A stretch of DNA of 64,000 nucleotides, taken from positions 124,001 to 188,000 of the forward strand of contig NZQV01000010.1 of NCBI GenBank assembly GCA_002696035.1, in the 5' to 3' direction. Both the position numbers and the translations under genes were made by a program. The notes below the pieces were generated by a model, which saw nothing but the letters and a program-made list of their open reading frames with translations, searched no databases and was not told the DNA's origin. The DNA is from Balneola sp. (GTDB lineage Bacteria; Bacteroidota; Rhodothermia; Balneolales; Balneolaceae). Shown piece after piece: positions 26,456-35,416 of the stretch (positions are counted from its first letter, which is position 1; each line of letters starts with the position of its first letter).

Positions 26456-29400
26456 ATGAAGAGCAAATTATTTTGGATATCGACAATCTCAATTTTCTTA
26501 CTCACTTCGGTACTTAGTACCGCCTATGCCCAGTATTATTCGTTTGGGAAAAACAGGGTGCAGTACGAGGATTTTGAGTGGCGATACCTCCAAACAACGC
26601 ACTTTGATGTTTATTACTATGGTGAAAAGAATTATCAGCTGGCTGATTTTGCTGCCAAAAGTATAGAATCAGCCTATGCCCAGCTTCAAAATGATTTCAA
26701 CCACGAGATCTCAGATCGTATTCCCCTTATCATATACGATTCGCATAATGATTTCTCCCAAACCAACGTAGTGGCTCTTCCTACTAATGCAGAGGGAATT
26801 GGCGGTGTTACCGATAAAATGAAAAACCGGATGACGGTACCTTTTACCGGAGACTATGCCGACTTCAGAAGAACCCTCCATCATGAATTAGTTCACGCCG
26901 TATTTAACGATATGTTCTACGGTGGTACTATTAATTCTATTATTCGAAATAACATACAGCTTGTTTTTCCGCTTTGGTTTGAGGAAGGCCTGGCTGAATA
27001 CACAGCACTTGGCTGGGATACCAATACCGATATGTACATTCGGGATGCGGTTATAAACAACTATCTTGCGCCCATTCAAAATTTGAGAGGCTATTACGCA
27101 TACCGGGGTGGGCAGGCTTTATGGAATTTTATTGTTGAAGAATACGGAAGACAAAAGATCGCTGAAATACTGCAGCGTATCAAAACCACCCGGAGTGTGG
27201 AAGCAGGACTGAGACAATCACTGGGTTTAAGCCTTGAAGAGCTGAATAAGGTGTGGAAAGATGCTTTGCAGGAACGCTACTATCCTGAAGTGGCTGAACG
27301 TGAACGTGCCGACATGATCTCAACATTGCTGACGGAACGCGGGAAGTTCGGGACGTATAACACCAGTCCGGCAATTTCTCCCCAAAGTGATAAGATCGCT
27401 TTCATTACCAACAAACGTGGATTTTTTGATGTAGTAGTCATCAGTGCTATTGATGGCTCAAGACTTAAAACACTGATCAGGGGAGAGGATAATCCTGAAT
27501 TTGAGGAGCTCAACATCCTGAATCCCAACCTTACATGGTCGCCGGATGGAAGTAAGATCGCACTTTCAACAAAATCGCAGGGTCGTGATGACATTGCTAT
27601 CATTGATTATGAAACCGGAAATGTGAAAAAGGTGAAATTTTCCAGTCTGGATGCCATCAATTCTATGTCATGGTCGCCTGATGGAAAGAAGCTCGCCTTT
27701 GATGGAAATATTGGTCCTTATCAGGATATTTTTGTGTACAACATTGAAACCCAAAAGCTGACCAATCTAACGGGCGATTTCTATTCGGATATTTTACCTG
27801 CCTGGGGAGATGATTCTCAACATCTCTATTTTGCATCAGACAGGGGAGAACAAGTAGATCTCCACAGAAATATGACTACCTATGATCTGCTAGGTAGTGA
27901 GTCGATGTATCAAACCGATATCTATCGGGTGAATGTTGATTCCCGGAGCGCCACCCGGTTGACGAATACGCCATGGAAAGAAACATCACCTAAAACAACC
28001 CGTGATGGCCGCCTAATTTATATTTCTGATGAGAATGGCATTCAGAATGTGTATCAGTTTGATCTTAATACACGTACAACCACCCCGTTAACAAATTTAC
28101 AGACAGGGATTTCACAAATGTCGATCAGTGCCGATGGTTCCCGGCTTGCTTTTAACTCGATCAATGAAGGATACCTCGACATTTTCGTACTACGGTCTCC
28201 CTTCAATCGTAAGAAGAATGAACCACTAAGCAAGAACTACTGGGCGCAACGACGAGCTTCAGAGCCTCTTTCTGAGCGGGTTCCAGCTACTCAAATAGTT
28301 CGTGAAATGTATGCCGGCGGCTTGATGCCGGTTGAAGCTGATACCACTTTGTTAGATAATATGGAAGACCCGGAAGTGCAAGAAGAAGGGGCAGGTGTGG
28401 AGCAAGACACCACCGAACAGACTCCACAGGAAACAGAAGAAATTGACTTTCGTAACTACGTATTCAGTACCGAAGTGATCGAAGATACTACCCTGAACCT
28501 GGAAGATCTGCAGAGCTTTAGTCCCGAAAATAATGTCACGGAAGACGGTCGGTATCAGCCCAAGGATTACCGATTGAAGTTCTCCACTGATATTGCTTAC
28601 AATCCCACCTTTGTGGCTTCAACGTATGGATCGTCGGCTCAAACTCAATTCATTATAAGCGACTTGCTTGGAGATCATCAGATCTCACTGGGAACCAATT
28701 TTGTCACCGATCTGAGAAACAGTGATTATTCAATTCAGTATGGATACCTGAAAAATCGTACCAACTGGTTTGTCTCGTACTTCCATACATCCCGTAAATA
28801 CCAGACTATTTTCGGAGATCTGCTTCGGTTCAGAACCTTTGGTGGATCCTTAAATGCACAGTATCCATTCAATAAATTCAAACGAATTGATTTCAGTTTT
28901 ACCACGCTTGGCATTACCCGAGACTACAGCAGCGTAAACACCTTCTTTTCTGGTCCGTCTATGGGAAATGAGTCAGAGAATCAGAGAAGTATATTCCTGT
29001 ATCCTGAACTTATTTTTACCAACGACCAAACTATTCCGGGATTTCTGACTCCTCAATCTGGACGCAGATACTCGATCGGATTTTCCGGGAGTCCGGGAGT
29101 TGGAGATAATGCTCCGGCTTTTGCCTCTGTATTAGGTGATTTCCGTCAATATTATAGTTTGGGATCGAGCCAATACGCGCTTGCCTTCAGAGGCTCCGGC
29201 GCCGTTTCTGTAGGACCTGACAAACAAACTTATTTTATGGGAGGAAGACTGGGCTGGATCAATCAGAGATATAGCGACAACGGTCTTTCATTTGACCGAC
29301 TCACGGATAGCTTCTTCACGGTGCCGGCGCTTCCGGTACGTGGTTATGCGTACAACAGTCTGTACGGAAGTAATTTCACTTTGATCAATGCAGAGTTCCG

Positions 29401-29830
29401 ATTTCCACTGTTTGCAGCTGTTGTGCCCGGAGCCCTGCCGATCTTACCATTTTATAACATCACAGGTGCCGCCTTTGTTGATTTTGGAACGGCTTGGGGA
29501 CAGGAGATCAACTACAACTTCATGAGCAATAATCAGGAATATGAAATTATTGATGAAAACGGTAACAGCATCAACAATGATCCTTCCCTCGATTTCAGAC
29601 TAGCCCAACAACGCGAGACCGATAGAGTGAGAGCGGTAGACTCAAATGTTCCACAACAGCTTGGTACGCCTGTTTCTTATCTGGAAGGCGACCTGCTGCT
29701 AAGTGCAGGTTTTGGTTTCAGAACGATTCTTCTGGGACTTCCTTTCCGTTACGATATTGGCTGGCCTTATGAGCGGGATGGCTTCGGAAGTACTCCGATC
29801 CACTACTTCTCTATCGGAATTGATTTCTAA
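26456..29830 (+). CDS. Secreted metallopeptidase-like / PD40 propeller / outer-membrane barrel protein
   Basis: A large three-part envelope protein of 1124 residues. The signal peptide ends STAYAQ (residue 26). Part 1 (about 40-300) is a gluzincin-like peptidase domain with the zinc motif HELVH at residues 143-147 and the downstream glutamate in WFEEGLAEY (about 177). Part 2 (about 310-620) is a TolB-type beta-propeller with repeated TWSPDG/SWSPDG units. Part 3 (about 720-1124) has the alternating strands and aromatic end (HYFSIGIDF) of a BamA/surface-antigen-like barrel. I chose the ATG at 26456 because an upstream in-frame start at 26366 lies inside rnr and masks the signal peptide. Substrate is unknown. 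Confidence 0.8.
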   Translation: MKSKLFWISTISIFLLTSVLSTAYAQYYSFGKNRVQYEDFEWRYLQTTHFDVYYYGEKNYQLADFAAKSIESAYAQLQNDFNHEISDRIPLIIYDSHNDFSQTNVVALPTNAEGIGGVTDKMKNRMTVPFTGDYADFRRTLHHELVHAVFNDMFYGGTINSIIRNNIQLVFPLWFEEGLAEYTALGWDTNTDMYIRDAVINNYLAPIQNLRGYYAYRGGQALWNFIVEEYGRQKIAEILQRIKTTRSVEAGLRQSLGLSLEELNKVWKDALQERYYPEVAERERADMISTLLTERGKFGTYNTSPAISPQSDKIAFITNKRGFFDVVVISAIDGSRLKTLIRGEDNPEFEELNILNPNLTWSPDGSKIALSTKSQGRDDIAIIDYETGNVKKVKFSSLDAINSMSWSPDGKKLAFDGNIGPYQDIFVYNIETQKLTNLTGDFYSDILPAWGDDSQHLYFASDRGEQVDLHRNMTTYDLLGSESMYQTDIYRVNVDSRSATRLTNTPWKETSPKTTRDGRLIYISDENGIQNVYQFDLNTRTTTPLTNLQTGISQMSISADGSRLAFNSINEGYLDIFVLRSPFNRKKNEPLSKNYWAQRRASEPLSERVPATQIVREMYAGGLMPVEADTTLLDNMEDPEVQEEGAGVEQDTTEQTPQETEEIDFRNYVFSTEVIEDTTLNLEDLQSFSPENNVTEDGRYQPKDYRLKFSTDIAYNPTFVASTYGSSAQTQFIISDLLGDHQISLGTNFVTDLRNSDYSIQYGYLKNRTNWFVSYFHTSRKYQTIFGDLLRFRTFGGSLNAQYPFNKFKRIDFSFTTLGITRDYSSVNTFFSGPSMGNESENQRSIFLYPELIFTNDQTIPGFLTPQSGRRYSIGFSGSPGVGDNAPAFASVLGDFRQYYSLGSSQYALAFRGSGAVSVGPDKQTYFMGGRLGWINQRYSDNGLSFDRLTDSFFTVPALPVRGYAYNSLYGSNFTLINAEFRFPLFAAVVPGALPILPFYNITGAAFVDFGTAWGQEINYNFMSNNQEYEIIDENGNSINNDPSLDFRLAQQRETDRVRAVDSNVPQQLGTPVSYLEGDLLLSAGFGFRTILLGLPFRYDIGWPYERDGFGSTPIHYFSIGIDF

Positions 29831-29839
29831 AAAAAGGAT

Positions 29840-31153
29840 TTAATTTCCGGAAGAACTAAAAGACTGAGCCTGCAGCAATCTGTGGTACCGGTAATCAGGA
29901 TCCTGATAGTATACAAAGCTTGTATATTCCTGTTGCCGGCGCGTAATAGCATCACTAAGGGTAAGGTCGTCGATTTCTGATGCACTGCTTTTAATCGCGT
30001 ATTTGTAGGTGTAAGTACCTTCTTTTATCAGTGAAGTTGTTTCCCAATATCCGGAAGATTCATTGTACTCCAGTCTGTTTTGCTCAGAAAGTAGCCATTG
30101 ATTAAAATCTCCCACCACATAAACTCCCTGATTGGCTGATAACTGCCCGCCATCCTCAAACCGGAAACGGACGTTTGCATATCGTGCATCGGCAGAAGAA
30201 TGAGGATTCCCATAGCTGGAACCCCAGCCGGTGCTTGGGGCTGCCGTGAAGTTGAGGACATCTTCTCTGAGAACAGCAAGAGGAGGCTGAAGTTCAGGCC
30301 GCCATTCTATGATCTGTGAATTGTTTTGTGTGAAAGAATTCAGGTTCAACCCAATGAAATCGAAGTTTGCGTAAAAAGCATTTTCCCGGGAAAGGTGGAA
30401 CTGGGCACGGTCTTCTTCAGAGAAGTCGTAATTTTCTGATTCTTTAGCAGCACCCCAAAAACGGTTTTGCACGAATTTAAAGCTAAGGTCAAATTCCGGA
30501 AACTCAATAAAATCAGGATACACAAACTCACTAAATGGTCGGTCAAGGGCTTCATATCGTGCTCCTGCGTTGTAGTTGGTTTCAACCCACGAGCTTATTT
30601 CTCCGGCGTCCTCAGTCACAAAAAAGGGCAGAGAAAAAAGGCGGGTGCCGGAATTAAAATCGGTAACGTGAAGCATGTAATTTCCGCTGATCAGAAAATC
30701 GAGCTGATTATTTGGGAAAGAAATGGAATAACGATAGTAATCAGGATCCGAAAGTTGATTCTTGTTTCCGCCTCCTAAAATAAGTTCCTGCATATTTTCC
30801 AGATACCAATTCTGAGGGATATTGCTCGGATTCCAGTTCTTGTCGTGATGGGTAAACGTTATTCGAAATTGTCCGGATAGGGTGGTGAGCTCATCGAAGG
30901 AAAGCACCAGTTTTTCGGAGGAACCCAACCGAATGATGGGAGGGTGGTTAACACTACCTCTGCGATGGAGCTGTACACTTTTTATAGATTGCGGAGCCGG
31001 CAGCTGATTGGGGACAAGGTACCGGCTTATATAGTTCTGGGAAGTCTGATAATTATTGGAAGAGTTGGATACAGAAGCTGAACAACCTCCGAAAAAAGCT
31101 AACAGAACTATAAGTGGGAATAATCTAGATCTTGTAAATGCCTTCAAAAACAA
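29840..31153 (-). CDS. Type IX secretion plug protein (DUF5103), lipoprotein
   Basis: In the type IX system this protein closes the periplasmic end of the SprA channel when it is empty. The 437-residue protein starts with a signal sequence and lipobox (LLAFFGGCSAS, Cys24). It carries the DUF5103 pattern: IKSVQLHR, LVLSFDELTT, FRITFTHHDKNW and a late ANVRFRFEDG...VYVVGDFNQW region. It overlaps the end of dapF by 29 bases. Its gene is far from sprA in the window. Its stop lies 9 bases from the stop of the convergent propeller/barrel gene with no clear terminator between. Confidence 0.82.
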   Translation of the reverse strand: MFLKAFTRSRLFPLIVLLAFFGGCSASVSNSSNNYQTSQNYISRYLVPNQLPAPQSIKSVQLHRRGSVNHPPIIRLGSSEKLVLSFDELTTLSGQFRITFTHHDKNWNPSNIPQNWYLENMQELILGGGNKNQLSDPDYYRYSISFPNNQLDFLISGNYMLHVTDFNSGTRLFSLPFFVTEDAGEISSWVETNYNAGARYEALDRPFSEFVYPDFIEFPEFDLSFKFVQNRFWGAAKESENYDFSEEDRAQFHLSRENAFYANFDFIGLNLNSFTQNNSQIIEWRPELQPPLAVLREDVLNFTAAPSTGWGSSYGNPHSSADARYANVRFRFEDGGQLSANQGVYVVGDFNQWLLSEQNRLEYNESSGYWETTSLIKEGTYTYKYAIKSSASEIDDLTLSDAITRRQQEYTSFVYYQDPDYRYHRLLQAQSFSSSGN

Positions 31154-31949
31154 AATGAGCTGGTCCGGTTAAAATTAATTGATGGTAGGTGTTGGTACCT
31201 GCATTAAAATCAAAGGAAGCCTTTAACGTTCCTCCTTTCACGCGAACAGTAAAGGTAGCATGTTTGCGGCCGCTTTGTTGGTTAAAATGTGTTGCAATGG
31301 CAGCGGCAAGGGCACCGGTTCCACAGGCCAGGGTAAGATCTTCAACACCCCGTTCATAGGTTTGCAGCGAAATAATCTCTTCCTCCTCAGCATGAACAAA
31401 GTTGACGTTACTTCCCGGCGGATTCACATCTTTGTGATAGCGAATGGCACTTCCGGTTTTCACCAATTCTTTTTCGTCTTCAAGGTCTTCACTGCCACAA
31501 AAAGTGATCAGATGTTCGGTTGCAGCATCGGCCTGAATGAACTCAATCTCATTCAGGGTTCTTTTTTTGGGTTGAACGTGAACGGGGAAGTGAATACTTA
31601 CAGAACCGTCAGAATGAACCTCAGCCTCGTAAATATTATCGTGTACGCTGAAGGTCTGAGTGGCATTGAAACCAAATTCGTGTGCATATTGAACAAGACA
31701 CCGGGCCCCATTTCCACACATTCCGGCATCGCTTCCGTCGGCATTTCGGTATATCATAGTGAAGTCTACATCCGGACGTTTTGCGGGCTGTAGCACAAGA
31801 ATACCATCACCACCAACGCCAAATTTACGGTCACACAGTTTTGGGGTGATGTCGATGATCCTCTCCAATGATAAGCCATATTTCCGGTTATCGATCACAA
31901 CGAAATCGTTGCCGGCTCCTTCCATTTTATGAAATTTAAGTTCGCTCAT
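31125..31949 (-). CDS. dapF: Diaminopimelate epimerase
   Basis: Interconverts LL- and meso-diaminopimelate, supplying peptidoglycan and lysine synthesis. The 274-residue protein starts with FHKMEGAGNDFVVID. Both catalytic cysteines are visible: Cys78 in AGMCGNGARC and Cys209 in TLACGTGA. It overlaps holB by four bases upstream and the plug gene by 29 bases downstream. It is separated from the lysC-dapBAD operon by about 26 kb. Confidence 0.94.
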   Translation of the reverse strand: MSELKFHKMEGAGNDFVVIDNRKYGLSLERIIDITPKLCDRKFGVGGDGILVLQPAKRPDVDFTMIYRNADGSDAGMCGNGARCLVQYAHEFGFNATQTFSVHDNIYEAEVHSDGSVSIHFPVHVQPKKRTLNEIEFIQADAATEHLITFCGSEDLEDEKELVKTGSAIRYHKDVNPPGSNVNFVHAEEEEIISLQTYERGVEDLTLACGTGALAAAIATHFNQQSGRKHATFTVRVKGGTLKASFDFNAGTNTYHQLILTGPAHFVFEGIYKI

Positions 31950-33130
31950 AGTTCAGCAAATGCAGGTATATGGTTCCAGGTGCTTTGTTCAGAAATGTAG
32001 GGGTCAAGGCCTCGCATCAGGTTCGAAAATCGGAGTGCAAGCACAATGAAAATAAGCTTGGGATTCACGTTTTGTTGCAAGGCTGGGCGATAGCTATCCA
32101 GATGATCGATCATTTCTTCGAGTCGGGCATCATCTAAAGCTCCCACAAATTTTTGTATGGACTCGAGCTGATCGATATTGGTGATGAACGACTTGTTCTT
32201 TGTTTCCCGATATACCATCAGGTCGCGGATGTACATTTCAATTAAATTGGTAAGGGCAATAAGGCCTTCAATATTGTTCGAGCTTTGCCAATCCAGAACG
32301 ATGGTTGAAAGCTTTGCCGCGTCCTGACTGAATGCCATCCGCATGTACTCCACAACCGATTCACGGTTTTCTTTCAGCTTGCTGACATCAAAAAAGCGGG
32401 TCATGGCGTAATTTCCGTTGGAAACCCGGGCAAGGTAGGCTGCTGCGTCGGGTTCTAATCCGTCCACTTCAATCAAACCCTGTTCCACTTCTTTGGCTCT
32501 CAAAGCTCCCAGCGGTATATGCTGACATCGGGAAGTGATGGTGGGGAGTAAGCTCTCATAGCTTTCTGTGGTGAGGATAAACATCAGTCGGTCGGAAGGT
32601 TCTTCCAACAATTTAAGAAATGCATTGGCCGTTTCTTTCCGCATGGTTTCAACCTGGGTGAGAATGACGACCACCCGATTTCCTTCATTTGGCTTGAGTT
32701 TTGTTACAGGACGAATATCATCCCTGAAATAATCGATCGGGTAGAAGGCTTGCAGGTTTTTGGAGGAGTCATCATCCAGTGAAGGCCGCTGGGAAAACCC
32801 TATGATCTCGTATGGATCTTTTGAAAGCAATTCCAGTCGGTCCCGCAGCTCTTCAATTTTGGCAGAAGTTGGCATAGGGATAAAAACGTGAATATCAGGG
32901 TGGGTGAACCAGGATGATTTTTTCGAGGATTTGTTTTCCCCTAAATCAGAAAGGTGATCAATACCGTTGATGGCTTCAGCCAGGGCCAGTGCAAAAGCTG
33001 TTTTACCAACTCCGCTCGGGCCGGAAAGTAAATAGGCGTGGCTGATCCGCTCAGATGCTAACATGCGTTCTACCTGTTCCTTGGCCCGTTTCTGCCCAAT
33101 AATTCTGCGATTTCCAAACTTGATGTCCAC
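31946..33130 (-). CDS. holB: DNA polymerase III delta-prime subunit
   Basis: A clamp-loader subunit. The 394-residue AAA+ protein has the P-loop GPSGVGKTA (residues 37-45) after an RxxxQ...HAYLLSGP opening, and the SRC motif in TITSRCQHIPLG. The zinc-module cysteines found in E. coli delta-prime are absent between the P-loop and HPDIHVF. The C-terminal half is helical and long for the family. It lies 5 bases after ccmB and overlaps dapF. Confidence 0.85.
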   Translation of the reverse strand: MDIKFGNRRIIGQKRAKEQVERMLASERISHAYLLSGPSGVGKTAFALALAEAINGIDHLSDLGENKSSKKSSWFTHPDIHVFIPMPTSAKIEELRDRLELLSKDPYEIIGFSQRPSLDDDSSKNLQAFYPIDYFRDDIRPVTKLKPNEGNRVVVILTQVETMRKETANAFLKLLEEPSDRLMFILTTESYESLLPTITSRCQHIPLGALRAKEVEQGLIEVDGLEPDAAAYLARVSNGNYAMTRFFDVSKLKENRESVVEYMRMAFSQDAAKLSTIVLDWQSSNNIEGLIALTNLIEMYIRDLMVYRETKNKSFITNIDQLESIQKFVGALDDARLEEMIDHLDSYRPALQQNVNPKLIFIVLALRFSNLMRGLDPYISEQSTWNHIPAFAEL

Positions 33131-33135
33131 GTATA

Positions 33136-33801
33136 TTATTCCTCCCAGATATAATCAAAAAGTAAAATTCCGGCTGTGATTGTCACTCCGGCAAAACCGA
33201 TGAGAGCGGTTACATTATTCAAAGAAGTATCGCCGCCACTTACAAAAGCTGTTTTGCTTACATCTGCTAAAAGTAAAACCAACGGCATAAAAAGCGGGAT
33301 ACTTAATACTGAAAAAATAGCTCCTTTACGGTCGGCCTGCGATACCACGGCGGCAGTCATGGTTGCAACGCCCGAAAGTCCTGCGGTTCCTATAAAAAGC
33401 ATACTCAGGAATGCTGCCCAAGAATGGATCTGTAATCCCATCAAAAAGATATAAGCAGCAAAAGTAGCCACATTGATCAACAGCGTAAACAGGAAATTGT
33501 ACAGTAACTTTCCGGAATATACAGAAGTTCCGTTGGAGTAAATGCGAAGCAAGTCAAAGGTGCGTTTATCGGTCTCGGAGATAAAACTGCGGCTTAGAGC
33601 AGAAAGGGCTGCAAAAAGAATGATGATCCAAACTAATCCGGATTTTGGGCCGGGTTCAAGCTGGTCGGCACGCAGAGTAAATAGCACCAATAACATAGAA
33701 GCTGCCACAAACGCCAATACCATATTGAAGGCAAAGCGCGTACGCAGCTCGATCTGCAGATCTTTCTTTAAAATGGTGAGTGTGCTTCGAATCCATTGCA
33801 T
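33136..33801 (-). CDS. ccmB: Heme exporter protein CcmB
   Basis: Membrane subunit of the CcmAB ABC transporter that releases holo-CcmE from CcmC. The protein (221 residues from the ATG at 33801; a TTG two codons upstream is possible) has six hydrophobic helices. The opening LTILKKDLQIELRTRFAF and the later FISETDKRTFDLLRIYS are typical of CcmB. The ATPase CcmA is not adjacent, and the other ccm genes are 20 kb away on the other strand. It sits instead between menE and holB. Confidence 0.85.
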   Translation of the reverse strand: MQWIRSTLTILKKDLQIELRTRFAFNMVLAFVAASMLLVLFTLRADQLEPGPKSGLVWIIILFAALSALSRSFISETDKRTFDLLRIYSNGTSVYSGKLLYNFLFTLLINVATFAAYIFLMGLQIHSWAAFLSMLFIGTAGLSGVATMTAAVVSQADRKGAIFSVLSIPLFMPLVLLLADVSKTAFVSGGDTSLNNVTALIGFAGVTITAGILLFDYIWEE

Positions 33802-33924
33802 GACCAAGTTTAAGGATTTTACGCCCTTATTGACAATGATATCGTAAGCTGACGGCAGATTTTATTTAAGTTGAAGAATCCTCAACCGTCTTTTCCAGGT
33901 TAGGTGAACCTGAATAGCCGGTAA

Positions 33925-35409
33925 CTACTGATACTTCTTGATCAGTTCCCATCTCTTGACTTTGCCGGTGGGTGTTTTAGGCAGATCCTGAACGATCTTG
34001 AGCTCTTTTGGGAGCTTAAAATCGGTAAGTGAATTTTTCAGCTGTTCCCTGATCTCTTCCAGTAGCGGTGTCTTCCCATTTTTAAGGGTCACTACCGCTG
34101 TAACTTTTTGGCCCCATTCTTCATCCGGTACTCCAATAACCACCGCTTCTTTGATAGTGGAAAGTTTCTGCATGGCTTCTTCCACTTCATTGGGATTTAC
34201 ATTTTCCCCGCCGGTTACAATAAGGTCGGTGCGCCGGGACTCTATGAATAAATGCCCAAATCCATTAATGTGGCCATAATCGCCAGTGTTAAACCAACCT
34301 TCATCATCAAAACGGCCTTCATTTTCTTCGGAATAGTAATATCCATCGAAAACTTGTGGACCATGTAGCCACAGCGCTCCGGACTGATTTTTTCCAAGCA
34401 CTCTTCCGTTATCGTCACGGATCTGCATTTCGTTTGGTGGAAATGGTTTGCCCACGCTTTTTAGCGGAGTGTACATTCCGGAGGGAGCAAGGAGAGGATT
34501 AGCGATGATCTGAGCACAGGTTTCGGTCATCCCATAGCTCGATACAATGGGAATACCGCGCTCGGCAGAAGTGCGTAAGAGTTCGCCGGAAATAGGACCG
34601 CCACCCAATAAAATGGATTTGAATTCCCGGTGTGTTTTAAAAAGCGGGTCATCCAAAAGTCGTTTTAGCATGGTGGGCACGAGGGAAGCTGCCTGGAATC
34701 GGTGATTTTCCCCTAAAAACTCTTTGATCATTTCCTCATCAAATACTCCCATCCGGTAAATGGCGGAGTGGTAGAACAGGGACCTCAGAATAATGGAGAT
34801 CCCGCCAATGTGATTTAATGGAAGACACAGCAGCCAAAAATGATTGGGATCAGGTTTGAAGTTTGTAGCAGAAGATTTTGCTGCAGCTTTGATCTGCCGG
34901 CGTTTGAGCGGAACGATCTTGGGTTTACTGGTGGTGCCGGAGGTGAAGAAATACCCAAAAATTCGATCATCTTCGATGCTATCCTCATCGGGGAGGTCAA
35001 TATTCCGAACATCGTGTGTAAAAGAGTTTAGGAAGAAGTTCTCATCCATTTTGATGACGTTATCACCCTCTAAACGAGAACGGTTTCTGGTATCACAAAA
35101 AATGAGAGCCGGTTTCAGGGCATTCAGGTATTTCTGTAACTCCTTGTCTTTGGCTTTTGGGTTGATGGGAATGAAGGGAACACCCAGTTTCCAACAGGCT
35201 GCAATGGCAAAAATGAGCAGATCGCTGGACTCCGCTATAAATGCAATCGGCCATTTCAGGGAATCCGCTTTTTCTTCAACCAGATCTTTGAAGAAGCCGG
35301 TAAACCGTTCTAAGTCGCTATACGTGTACATGCCATCCTTAGATGTAAGAAATACATCAGGCTGGTTTTTACGCTTGAATTCAAAACTATGTAAGCGTGA
35401 TCTGAACAT
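33925..35409 (-). CDS. menE: o-Succinylbenzoate-CoA ligase
   Basis: Activates o-succinylbenzoate to its CoA thioester in menaquinone synthesis. The 494-residue protein has the ANL superfamily motifs: FTSGTTSKPKIVPL (AMP-binding loop), SSYGMTETCA, WFNTGDYG and a final PKTPTGKVKRWEL with the C-terminal catalytic lysine. Other acyl-CoA ligases share these motifs; its position next to menC and menA decides the assignment. It is the last men gene in this half-cluster, with ccmB 124 bases downstream. Confidence 0.88.
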   Translation of the reverse strand: MFRSRLHSFEFKRKNQPDVFLTSKDGMYTYSDLERFTGFFKDLVEEKADSLKWPIAFIAESSDLLIFAIAACWKLGVPFIPINPKAKDKELQKYLNALKPALIFCDTRNRSRLEGDNVIKMDENFFLNSFTHDVRNIDLPDEDSIEDDRIFGYFFTSGTTSKPKIVPLKRRQIKAAAKSSATNFKPDPNHFWLLCLPLNHIGGISIILRSLFYHSAIYRMGVFDEEMIKEFLGENHRFQAASLVPTMLKRLLDDPLFKTHREFKSILLGGGPISGELLRTSAERGIPIVSSYGMTETCAQIIANPLLAPSGMYTPLKSVGKPFPPNEMQIRDDNGRVLGKNQSGALWLHGPQVFDGYYYSEENEGRFDDEGWFNTGDYGHINGFGHLFIESRRTDLIVTGGENVNPNEVEEAMQKLSTIKEAVVIGVPDEEWGQKVTAVVTLKNGKTPLLEEIREQLKNSLTDFKLPKELKIVQDLPKTPTGKVKRWELIKKYQ

Positions 35410-35416
35410 ATAGGAT

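Noticed and set aside
31260-31793. 177-codon plus-strand frame opposite dapF
   Set aside because: Antisense of dapF, whose catalytic residues are all present on the minus strand.
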